A stretch of 35,000 nt of DNA from Plakobranchus ocellatus (taxonomy: Eukaryota; Mollusca; Gastropoda; Plakobranchidae), in NCBI GenBank assembly GCA_019648995.1, contig BLXT01008064.1, positions 1,401,220 to 1,436,219 on the forward strand, given 5' to 3'. This document shows positions 17,641 to 29,006 of this stretch, piece after piece. How positions within the stretch are numbered: position 1 is the stretch's first letter; every line of letters starts with the position of its first letter. The notes beneath the pieces were generated by a model that saw only the letters and a program-made list of their open reading frames with translations, was not told the origin of the DNA and searched no databases. The position numbers were made by a program, and so were the translations under genes.

Positions 17641-20070
17641 AAAGTTGCCTGATGTTTGCATACTGGTTTGCGAAGAAATTAATCAGTCTTTGCCTTGCCC
17701 TACGCCCCCTCTCCCCCTATATGTTTCTCTCTCTTTTTTAAATTTCAAACCAAATACACTAATCCCTCCTACAGCTTAAATAGACTTTTTTTATACTTTC
17801 TCATGCATAATAATACTGTTGTGAAACTCTTATGATCCGTTTCTGTTTGTGATACTATATAACAACAGGGCCAGTCTTTGATGCCATGTATTTTCCTTTC
17901 TAAAAATGTTTGTTTTTTAATACTTAACTTATGACAAGAGAAAGAAAGGTGCTTTATTAAATCAAATTCTTATTGGTCATCAAATATGTATGAATATTAA
18001 TATTATGTTGTGAAACTAATCTTAATAAGTCTGATGTCGCATATAACATTGTTCAGAAAAGAGGCTTTTTTTTTTTTTTTTTAAACAGACCAAAGTAAAG
18101 GTCTTAAGTCTTGGAATAGGATGAACGTGCATCTATCCTGAATTCACCAATGCAAAAGCTTTCAGAATGCAGTTCAGACTGCATTGCATATTGAAAACTT
18201 TAAAAATGGACTTGCTACTCGATAGGACTGGTATGAAGACAAATATTATGGTGGTCATAGGCCTATATGATTTTCATGAAATATTTATGTGTTTCTAAAT
18301 ATCTAAATATCTTATAAATCAAAATAGGTAATTAGAAGAGTGGTGTGTTTGCATTTCTCACCCCATAGATTTCTGCCTTCAAATTATATCCCCCTGCATT
18401 GTTGTTGTTGTATTTAACCTGGCTTTGTACTATATATATGATTATGTATGCACCCTGTGTGTAACATTACTTTAAAAAACAAAGTTATCTTTCATAACAT
18501 AATAATGTCTAACTGAGATGTGGAATTCTATGTGGAATCATGCTTTTATATAGGGCAAATATGTACAGTATATTGAGTATTGTGACATTAAAAGAGATTT
18601 TTTTTTTGGCACACAAAAAAAAAAAACCCTTGCAAAATTGTCATAGATTTGATGTTATGGAGCTTAGGGCAAACATGGACATTGTGTATTGTGACCTGAA
18701 AGGGATTAAAAAAAAACAAAAAAACTTCCCCAAATCATCACAGACCTCATTCAATAAAGTCAACAGCAGTCTTATTGGGAGACGGATATCCTTACTGCAA
18801 ATGTCTGCAAAAGTCTTTGGGTTAAAACACTTACAATAATAGTTTAGGTTAAAGATAAAAACACCTACAATAATAGAATCTGATATTTTGCTTGATAAGA
18901 GGAACACATTATGGGGTCTCAGCAGAGTTTTTAAAGTCATCTTCAAATAGGCATAAATGCTAGGTCCAAATTTATTTTATTTTTAAAGAATATTTGTTAG
19001 CAGGAAAATACCAAATAAAGAAAAAAAAATTCTACCCCTATTTCTTATATAAATCTAGGTCTAGAGTAACTAGACCAAAAGTTGCTAAAGGAACAATGGT
19101 AAAATTAGTCATGTACTCTTGTTTTTGTTCATTGTAGTACTAGTCAGTAAACTACAGAAACTCTGAAAAGACCAGCTCTTCCTGTTAAAGTTATATTCTA
19201 GGCCAAACCTTTACATAACACAAATACCATTGTGCCATGATAGGCAAGAAAACTACCACTGTTACAATTATCGTGTTGAGAGCTGTGTGAAAGAGTCGAC
19301 GTTACATTTTGAATGCATTAGAATCATTGATACAATCAGAAAACCTATTTTATAAGTTTTAGACTTTAGAAAACTGGATAAAGATATAGCAATGCTGTGA
19401 TGCATGCCACATCTGACTCATAGAATCTGGTTACAAGAAAATCACAATCAAGTTATTTTATTTGATTCTTTTGTAATGTTTTTAAAGCTAGAGCTGCACT
19501 TAAGAGTAACGAACATATGCTCAGGCATTAGATGAAGGGAAAAGTAGAACTTCTCTCATAGATATGATCATAATCATAATTTTTTGGCTCAGGCATAAAC
19601 ATTTAGTTTAGAATAAATATTACCATAAGTATTATTATTGTATAATCAAGTTGAAAAGGTTTGCAATTTTGTTTTAGTTGTTTATTTTCAAAATAGTTAA
19701 CAGCAGCGGTGTTTATTTTTTGGGTTTAATTATGCTTACCCCATTCTGGAAATACTATTGAGTTTTCTTTATCAGCAAAATTTTTCTTTTTGCATTTGAT
19801 TCTTCAATGTTGAATTTTGGAGACGGTTCTCTCAAAACCGCAAAGTTTATTTTTTGGGTATAGCTCACTGCCTTGAAAAAAAAAAAGCACATCCTATCGA
19901 GATTTTAAAAGAAATGAGTATTTTTACATAAACTGATATTATTTTATTGTTTATACATTTAATGGCTGTTTTAGTTTTAGAAATTTCAGGTAAATTAAGT
20001 TTTGTCTGTGATTTTTTATGTATGTGTATATAATATATGTACATACAGAGACAGAGAGATAGTTACAGTG
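17641..20070. other. Intergenic, no gene seen apart from repeats
   Basis: AT-rich, with homopolymer runs. Open frames near 18540-18946 overlap the diverged duplication on both strands and have no family motif. Confidence 0.5.
18552..18720. repeat. Diverged tandem duplication
   Basis: TAGGGCAAATATGTACAGTA, TATTGAGTATTGTGACATTA, AAAGAGATT near 18552 matches TAGGGCAAACATGGACATTG, TGTATTGTGACCTGAAAGGG, ATT near 18665. The spacing is about 113 nt with clear divergence. Function is unknown. Confidence 0.7.
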
Positions 20071-20082
20071 TGAGAGTGAAAG

Positions 20083-20106
20083 TGTGTGTGTGTGTGTGTG
20101 TGTGTG
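20083..20106. repeat. (GT)n microsatellite
   Basis: About 12 uninterrupted GT units, flanked by GA-rich sequence. Confidence 0.95.
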
Positions 20107-20861
20107 TCTGAGGGGGGAGGGGTGCCCTGCTACTAGTGCTAGAAACCATCCATTTTTTTAAATAGTCCAAAATACAAAAAATGTATGTGTATTGACTTTA
20201 AATCGAGTTACTGAATGAAACTGTGATTTCTGTTCCTTTTTAAGAATTGACTTGAAATGATTTTCAGCTACATGTATCATAACACTAGTAAGGTATGTTG
20301 CTTTTCTCTTGTAGATTAGACTGTACTTTGGATAGTATGAAGTAGGAATAAGATGCTCTTGTTCAAAAGATTTTAAAACATTCAATTAAGCTGTTAACAT
20401 CCAATTAAACAAATCTTTGTTAACAGCCTGTGAGTCTTTTACTGGCTTATTTTTCCTCTCTCCTATTGGTCTGAGTGTTTTTTTTGTGATTGAAGGGTTA
20501 GCATGCTGATGGACTTAACTTTTACCAAACTGTTGCAAATGGCAAACGTTTGTTCAGGAAAACATTTTTTGTCCATTATTCTCATTCCTATATAATGAAA
20601 AAGAAACCACTTAGCCTTGTCGTGACGTGACATCCTGCTCATAAGAAAAATGCCTTTTAAAGTCATTTTTAGTGAAACCAAAGATAGAAGAGGGTAAAAA
20701 TTGCTTTCTATTTATTTAATCTTAGAGCAGAAATGAACTACGACCCTTAATGTTGAATGCGGTGAGAATTGATTGAGTATACAAAGTTATGAACAAAATG
20801 GTGAGGCTTAAAATGCCAATTAAAGTGTTGTAAATTTTAAAAGCAGAATCAAAAAAGAGGA

Positions 20862-21090
20862 GCGATAACTCTAGTATTACGTTGGGCTACCAGTGAGAAA
20901 TCAGAGACTCAAATCCCAACCAGGCGAAGACAATTTTTGCTTCCTTGTATCCGCCCAGCACTAAATGGGTAGCTAGGTCTCCTAAGGCACAAGAAGGCAA
21001 TGGGAAACTACCTCTAAATTCTATACCAAAAACAATTAGAGCCCTACTCCTGGTTCCTCAACGCTTTGACCAAGCATGGGACTCACTTTA
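20862..21090 (+). mobile_element. tRNA-derived SINE candidate with conserved-looking body
   Basis: A B-box-like GACTCAAATCCC (20906-20917) lies within a tRNA-like head (GGGCTACCAGTGAGAAATC precedes it). The body has TTCCTTGTATCCGCCCAGCA, CTAAATGGGTAGCTAGGTC and AAGGCAATGGGAAACTACCT. Its GC content exceeds the flanks. The first body block is shared with the element at 14256-14475. Confidence 0.6.
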
Positions 21091-24000
21091 TTTACATCTG
21101 AAAATTGAGATATTATGATGAAAAAAGTGGAATGAAAGCACAAATAGCCTCAAATCGCTAAATGTATTTATTCCTCGTTCCCAAAGGTCCATGCGCACAT
21201 GATAAAAAGATAGATCTTAAAGTAAGGTCAATAATAGAAAAAATGTACGTTAACCAACAAAGAGAAAAAAAAAACTCTCAAAGTTTGAGCCTTTGATGAC
21301 AAGCTTACAGCTTTGCTATCCACTACCATCTTTTGTATGGCTGGTCAAATTTAAATATATACTCAAGTTGAAAAATTATGCTCCCTAAAAAAAGCATGCT
21401 TCTAACTGAAGAGAGGCTGTTGTGCCATTAAAAAAAAAAAGCAGGATTACATTTTGCCCTCATTTTTTCAAGAATTTTGTTCTGTCTAGATGAAAAAGAA
21501 AATAAAATGCCATATTAATATACCTCACACATAATAATGTACTGATCCGGGTAGCTGTTACACACAATACTCTAAACAATTAAAAGGTTTAGACAACTTT
21601 TCTTTTTTTTTTTTTTTTCTCACAGCAATTAAGAAACGGTGAATGCTGCATTGCCAGATGCATCAAAAAGTGTTTTTTTTTTTTTTTAAATAAATTTTGA
21701 AAATTTGAAGACCTTTGAAATATTAAAAAACTAAGAGAAATGGGATAACGACAGGGAGCAATTGTGTGAGGGCTGATAGAGTTTGAGAATTTTAATATTT
21801 GACAATCTCTATCCGAGCACTATTTCAGCCTCATCTTCCCTGTGCTCAAAATCCTGCCATAAATAATCTTTGCCTGAGATGAACTCACCCACTTTACCCG
21901 AAGAGGATTCTACCCTGTGCTTGATATACCCCTCAACCTGACAGAGGGAAGGTGTCAAGTCTTCAACCCTTTGTTCTTAACATTGTATGTTATGGCTTTG
22001 ATCTAATGTAAACTAAGCCATTGGTGATATGTTTTAAGTCTTCTGTGTCAGGCCTTGAGCCTGCTTCACTAGGTAGAATAAAGAGACTTTTGAATCATCC
22101 ACCTTAAATGAAATTCGAAATTTCAAAGCCTGTATTTTATCTACCAGACATAAGCACACAATTTGGGCAGAGATGAATTTTTGATAACCAAGACAGAGTA
22201 AAGTGATTTGTTAAATTAAGGCAAAAAAAAAAAAACAAACAAATAAAACAATCTGGAAGAAAATAAAGACAACACACAAAATATTAAGTTTATATACACT
22301 AAGCATAAATAAATATACCAAAAATTGTGTTTGCAAGTCATTCTTTACTTATTATTTCAAGTATTTTTTTTTTTATACAAACAGATATTTACAAAGAAGA
22401 AAACTGCAAAACTCTTAATGTGACAAACACTGGATCCCATACTTCTATTAGTTTATCTGGCAACTGTGAGAATATTAATTGGTTATCACTACAAATCCAC
22501 TCCATTCCTGATCAAACTGGTATTATGAGAATGTTCAACTGCAATAAAAAAATAAGTCAAATGTTTGCATGATCTAGAACATTTAAAAGGAATCAATTTA
22601 GATGAATAAACAATATCTAAAACCTCACTACAAGATGCACCAAATTTAATGAATAAACAAAAGAAGCAATTAAGAGAGACTCTAATTACACTAGATTTTT
22701 TGAAGTCCAATACAATCTAAAATTATAATGACTGTATTGTCCCAATGAAATGAGGCATTTTGTAGAGTATTTTTCTTTACTTTAAAAACATACAAATATT
22801 TTTTAGGATAAGACTCTTCCCATAGCTCTAAAGCTTTGCACCAAAATCCTTTGACACTGTTTGGGTGACTGTATTTAGATCACAATATCCTCAAACTCAT
22901 GTGCTTTGGAGTGCATGAAACCCATCTTTCTAAACCTGATTTTTTTTTTTTTGTTGCAAGACAGTCTCAATTTGCGCTGACAAGACACAATTTTTCATGC
23001 TGTGGTCACAAAAGGCGCCTTGCCATTGGTGGTAAAATTGCTGGTGAATGCGCAATCAGATCTGCGAGGATCTTTCTGTTACAGGGCAAGTTTGAGCCAG
23101 GACATCATGAAGGCATTAAAGCCTGGGATTAGATTTTATCATACCATAAGCAGCATGAGAGACTAAGTTCACTGACAAAGTAGAACAAAGAAAAATCTAT
23201 CCATGACTTGATAGTCTCAGGTGGTCTTCCCTTTAGTCCTCACTGGGTTGGCGTTCAGTGCAGGCTCAAACATAGGACAGAAGTTTCCTGCATACAATGG
23301 AAACTTCAAAAAAAGTTCAAGCCCAATAAATGGAATTTTTCAAAAATTGAGCAGTTAGGGTTCTTTTTGTTTTTGCTTTTCTTTGTTTTTTCCGCTTTGT
23401 TAAATTTAATCTCATATTCAAAATGAATGGGACTTGATTCTCTTAATTCAAATCCAAATACGCCATGGACAGGATAAAGCAATGTTTTTTCTCCCAATTT
23501 CATCTTTTCAGTCTCCTTACTCTTTGAAAATGGGTCAACGCTAGCCAAAAAGGAAACACAATATTCTCTATGTTAACAAAAAGCTGAAATTGAACTCAGC
23601 AACACAGAAAATACCTAGGCATAAAAATCATCAAAAAGGAAATCTTTTGCAATCTCCCAATGAAATCAGTAGGTTTCCATTGTACTTTAAACACATAATC
23701 CCGTCCACTACTTTACCACCAATGAAAAAAAAATGGCTACCTTAATTTACAGATTACATGTTGTATATTTTTCCCTTCTACAAATTTTTTTCAACTTTTT
23801 TTTTTATACTTTTAAAAAATAAAAAACATTTTTTAAAATTTGTTAAAATGTTAATACATACAGATGCTCTCCTGGTAAAATTCCTTTTTGTTTTAACAAC
23901 AAACATAATTTTTATGAAGAATAGGCAAGGGATAAAAAAAGTCACCAGGAAAAATATATAATCACATAGGTTATTATTATGATACAGGTGATTTGTGACC

Positions 24001-26517
24001 TTCTTACTGAATATTTTTGAAGAAATAACAATGACAACAAGAAAATTTGAGGTCACAATCACAATGTGCAAAAGAAGTGATTTCTGGCCACTTAAACATT
24101 ATTATCATAGTTTGAAAAAGAACATTTCATGAACAGAAAAGATAGGTCAGCAGTCAAAATGTACATTTTCAAGTATTACGAATTTTCTGCATTTGAAAAA
24201 AAAATAAGCAGGCTATCAAACTAGTGCTTCAAAGGTGATGAAAATCACATAATTAAAAAAATATATAAGTATCAGGACTAATACCATTTCTTTCTCCTGA
24301 TCCAAAAAAAAATTGGTCTTAATTTAGAAAAAAATGGCCTACAAAGAAAAGAGAAAGCTCACTACATTTTGCCATTACAAGATGTAGGGATGAAGTCGCC
24401 CCAAAAGAAGAAGTGGGCAATTATAAGCAATTTTCTATATTTTTCTTGCAGTATCTGACAAAATCTGCCCAATCTCTTCAAAGCTGTAATTGTTGAAGTC
24501 GATTCCCAGGAAATGAAAATCTTTAAAGATTCATCTTGTTCAGTTAAATGGAGAAAATTCTTAAACAAAGAACAATAAACTGTTTGTGACTAAGGGAAGA
24601 TAAATATATAAAATTTTGAAGGAGATGCTGCAGAATTACTGAACATAGCTGAGGAGTAGATAAATTCATCTGTGTAGCTGAAGGATGCATGAATTAAAAT
24701 TACTGTTTTCATAACTTACTATTTTTCTCATCAGACCCAGAAGACTTGCTCTATTTTGCTCTCTACCCTTAAATATATTATTTAAAAACAAAACTGCAAA
24801 AGATCATATAATTATGCTACAATCATTATGCATTTTTTTTCTTGCTACACAAGAACATTATTCACACCATAACTTGTAATACATACAATTAGTAAAGTTA
24901 GCCTTAAATAACGCAAGAGCAAAACCCTCACCGACAATGGGCGACATAGGAGACAGCAATTTGTGAAACAAAGATTTAAATATAACTGCAACATTGCAGA
25001 CTACAAATTCCTCTGGACGGATGAGCCATGAATCATCTACATTTTTAAAATTACCACTTGGATTGCAATTGGAATAAGAACTGGCCAGTTCATATAATAA
25101 ATACATAGATGGGAAAAGGGGGGTACGGGGGTGGCCGCTTGAGTTTGGAATGTTACATTATTTAATAACTCATCATAAAATAACGGGATAAATAGCAATT
25201 CATAGCACAATGATTTATCACACAGGTAAACAACAAATTTAGACATATCTAGGATCTTTTTTTTTTTCTTACAAAACTATGAAGGATCCTATTTATCCAA
25301 AGGGTACTATTTTATTTGGTTAACAATTAAAAGTTTGCTATCAACTATATTCCAGATATTTACAAGTTTTAACCATTGATTCATAAAAAATACTTCTTTC
25401 TTTTACTATGACGACATGTATCGAATTCATTACTGTTTCTCTGTGGCATTTCATTTCAATAGTTGATGCTATATTAGATAAAAGCTAGTGATAATAGCAG
25501 TTAAATGCGCAGAAAAAAATGTAAACAATTACAGGCAGAAGGACAAATGCAAATTGATCATTTAAAAAAAAAAACAAAAAAACTTTCCTCTAATACAATA
25601 ATAGTACAAATATGAAAAAGTTTCTCAAAAAACACAAAAAAACAATCAAAAACTATGGACGGCAGCAAAGGACAATCTCTCTGATTGCTATACCCTATTG
25701 ACTGAGCAAAATTGAAATCATGGCCAATATGGGACACACAGAAAGAGCATTGCACTTTATATTGTCACCATTATATGGTAATATAATTTGATCTTTTGTA
25801 ATATTTTGTCACCTTTTAGATTCACACTAAAACAAAGCTAAAATAGAGTCTAAGTATTTTAGAGAAAGTAACCAAGTGTGTGCATAAATTATATACTTTT
25901 AAAATCAAAAGAAAGAATTCCATACTTACCTTACATGGTTCAAAATTCTGAAAGGGCTGCATCTATTGTAATGTAAGACCCATTGAAATTTGAGTGCATT
26001 CATTTCATGAAAGATGAGTATGCTGTCGTGGCATGTCAAAATGAAGTCTTTATCCACATCGAATACAATGTCGATCATAAATAAATACTATCTTTTTCAC
26101 GCCTATAGACCTTGAAAGTCCTACTACCCCTACCACTCAACATGTTTTTAAAACGGAACATTTTCTTCGCCTTTTCTCAACTTTTTGAACCATGAAATAA
26201 TGATGGTGGACAAGTTTTTCCCTTGCACATCATTATATAACTAATCTCTAATGGCAAAAATAACATTGTTTTAGACATTAGAATACTGTTTGATGGTTAA
26301 TAAATTATCAAGCGTAATCAGCTCTGGACACATGCCATAAAAACTCTGCAATATATATAATCGATAATTACTGCATTTAGTAATCTTAAGTACATTGTAC
26401 AACTCAATAAGAATATACAGGGCAAATGAAAATATAATGAAATATGAAACATGAAAAAACAGAGTAAAGACTTCCAACTTACCATAAAACTATACTCATA
26501 AAAATATGCAAAATTAT
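21091..26517. other. Intergenic, no gene seen
   Basis: 5.4 kb of AT-rich DNA with many poly(A)/poly(T) runs. Possible weak repeat fragments lie near 21920-22090 and 22950-23140 (GAAGGCATTAAAGCCTGGGA resembles the recurrent module core). Short open frames on both strands lack motifs, splice context and homology that I can recognise. Confidence 0.5.
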
Positions 26518-26637
26518 TTGGCTAGAAGTAGAACTATCATACATAAATACGCAACATTTTGCTAGAAGTAGAACTATCATACATAAATACGCAACATTTG
26601 GCTAGAAGTAGAACTATCATACATAATTACGCAACAT
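26518..26637. repeat. 40-bp tandem repeat, three copies
   Basis: GCTAGAAGTAGAACTATCAT, ACATAAATACGCAACAT begins at 26521, 26561 and 26601, nearly identical, with period 40. A separate diverged pair beginning CTCTAGGCTAGAGA follows at about 26646 and 26705. Confidence 0.95.
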
Positions 26638-26642
26638 CTGTC

Positions 26643-26766
26643 CTAACTCTAGGCTAGAGAAATAAACATTTCACAGTAACATGACATATACAATCAAATG
26701 ACAAACTCTAGGCTAGAGATATAAAAATTCATGTTTTTCACATCGACGTGACCTACACAATCAAAT
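26643..26766. repeat. Diverged tandem pair, about 60 bp
   Basis: ACTCTAGGCTAGAGA...ATAAA...ACATGACATATACAATCAAAT and ACTCTAGGCTAGAGA...ATAAA...ACGTGACCTACACAATCAAAT. The second copy has a short insert. Confidence 0.8.
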
Positions 26767-28541
26767 ACCAACCTCCTGTAAAAGAATTTTCATCAGCTAT
26801 AAAATATGTGAAACCATTCAATAAGTATCACAATGAACCGCAATTTACATTTCCACACACCTGCCATATGTAATTCAATTTTAAAGTTGAATGCCTTGGA
26901 CATCTATGGAAGTATAGTTAGAGGTGCTAGAAATTAAGGATCCCAAACTTTCCTCTAGGAGGAAAATGTACCATTCATACATTTTTTTTCCCTAAAATTT
27001 CATGCAAAACCTCTCTTTGTTTGATCAATAGATTAAATATGAAGTGAAAAATTTGTTCCAAGGCAAAATAATTTGATGTTGGTCTATATCACATAAGAAA
27101 ACTATCACAACATGTTTTACTCTTTACAACAAAGTGCCTCTTCCTGAAACAAAGTTTGAGGTCAGCCCACATGCAGTTGAAATAAATGAATAAGAAGAAA
27201 TAAAGTCTATAATATTTAAAAAATACAGAAATATGATCAGATCATTGTCCCTTGTTCAGTGAAGGATCTAGCAGGGATCAAGATAAAAGGAAAAATAACA
27301 GTTACCTTAACTCCCACAGATGTGTTTTTTTTTATTGCATCTATGTCTAAAATCTTGATTTCTCAATATGAACCTGAACTGGCAAATGATGCAATAAATT
27401 TTTCTTTAAAGAAAAAAACAAATTGAAATAAAAATTAAAAAAAAAAAATCACTAACAGCCTTAAGGTGAAAATTAAAAGTCAAGGGAGTTGAAAAAATTG
27501 ATCCTCTTGCTGCCCAATGTTTGAAAGCAGGCAGTCTCCTTGATATGTGCCTAATGCTTTTTGTTGCATTTTGTCCCCCACTATCCATCTATAGCCACCA
27601 TCACGGCCCATCTGACTAACTAGTTTAATTGTTTTTTTCAGAACAAAACCTCAGAAGAAGAAACAAACATGTCCAAGAGTAAGGAACTGAGAAATGGAGT
27701 CAAGATTCATTATTGACAATTCAATCTCATCATTTTGCATGAGAAAGTGAAAAGTTTGAAAATGAAATGGACAGTATTTTTCACTTGTTATTTGTGCTCA
27801 AGAGAGAGTTCTTGCCTATTTCTACCTTTTATTTCAATACAAACCGTGGAGAGTCACAATCAGAGGCAAAGGAAGACAAAGAGAATGATATACACCAAAA
27901 GAGCCCTGTTTACTTAAAATGACAAAGTATTTAAATTTGAAATATTTTTTTAATAAGGTAAAAAAAAAAAAAAAACCTATTTATCTTTCTACAAGTCTTC
28001 GTTCTCAAAACATTAAACTGTTCAGCAATAAATATTGCTTCATAATATGCATGAATCTTCATATGTCAAGAAATTTTGGAATTGAAAAAGAAATTTTCTG
28101 GCGCCTTATATATTGTAGAATTGCTGCACTTTTAGTGCACTGCAAAAAATAAGAAGCTCGAACAATTCACATATAATTTATATAAATATTATGTATGCAT
28201 GTATCAAAATTTAGATTTGGATGCTGTTTTTAGGCAAGGATAATGAATGTTTTAAAAAACATACACTTTTACAATCTTGTGATGATGTGAATACTTCAAC
28301 AATGAGAAAAATCCAATTGTAATTGAGCCACATGTGAGCGTTGTTAGGGGAAAAAGATTAGTAAAAAAAAAGCAAAGAAAATGGACGTCCCCCTTCCAAA
28401 AACCTGAATCTTTGCACACCACAACACAAGTGCAGAACCTATCCTAGAATATTTGTAAGGCAAACAAACCTAAATCAGTCATATGTGACTGGGTAACAGT
28501 TTTGAATTACAAGATTAATAGTTCCATGAAAAAAATATGTT
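26767..28541. other. Intergenic, no firm gene
   Basis: AT-rich. It includes one acceptor-like site at 27641 followed by a 24-codon open stretch, treated as a finding and not called a gene. Other open frames look random. Confidence 0.45.
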
Positions 28542-28547
28542 TTTATT
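28542..28547 (-). terminator. NEK7: NEK6/7 candidate poly(A) signal
   Basis: TTTATT on the + strand reads AATAAA on the minus strand, about 250 nt after the NEK6/7 stop codon. It is the first such hexamer I see after the stop. Confidence 0.45.
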
Positions 28548-28796
28548 TCTTTTTGCATTTTAAAAATTCAATATATTCAAAAGAGTCAAAATCTAAAGCT
28601 GATATTACTTGATGATTAGACATTTAAATAAAGTGGTTTATCAGCTTTCGCCTTATGCTCAATTATAAATGTGTATGTAAAAGACATAACTTGTGACAGA
28701 TGTAGCTTGATTGTCCCACATTTCTATCTCTTCTTTAGTCCAGTTCCCTTCCCATTTCCTGAGTCAAGAGCAGCATGGGTTGTCTTGGCAATGAAC

Positions 28797-29006
28797 TTAC
28801 AGTGCCACCTGCTGTTGTTGTATCTGGTTTACCTGCTGCTGCTGCTGTACCTGGATCTGTTGTTGTTGTTGTTGCTGTTGTTGTTGCAGCTGCTGATGCT
28901 GCTGCTCGAAATAGTGGTACATGGTCTTGGCCACCTCATAAACATATTGTATGTCTGGCCGCTGGTCAGGGTCAGGGTTGATGCACATATTGACCAGTGA
29001 TCGCAG
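28797..29006 (-). CDS. NEK7: NEK6/7 terminal exon: end of C-lobe and polyglutamine tail
   Basis: The exon follows acceptor TGCTGCAG. It encodes [20 protein letters not shown] and YVYEVAKTM, which close the kinase domain. From Phe300 to Leu336 the protein is dominated by Gln: 25 Gln in about 36 residues, the longest run being ten, broken by His, Leu, Ile, Val and Asn. CAA and CAG codons are mixed. The stop is TAA at 28797-28799. Human NEK6/7 end a few residues after the equivalent of YVYEVAK. Confidence 0.93.
   Translation of the reverse strand: MRSLVNMCINPDPDQRPDIQYVYEVAKTMYHYFEQQHQQLQQQQQQQQQQIQVQQQQQVNQIQQQQVAL

Noticed and set aside
18540-18946. Plus and minus frames of about 100 codons
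   Set aside because: They span a diverged duplication and homopolymer runs and show no family similarity.
22327-22710. Overlapping open frames on both strands as genes
   Set aside because: No recognisable motif, splice sites or composition shift. AT-rich sequence yields such frames by chance.
26518-26637. CRISPR-like array
   Set aside because: The copies are directly adjacent with no variable spacers, in an animal genome. It is a minisatellite.
28671-29000. Leucine- and valine/alanine-rich plus-strand frames
   Set aside because: They are antisense readings of the CAG/CAA polyglutamine exon of the NEK6/7 gene.
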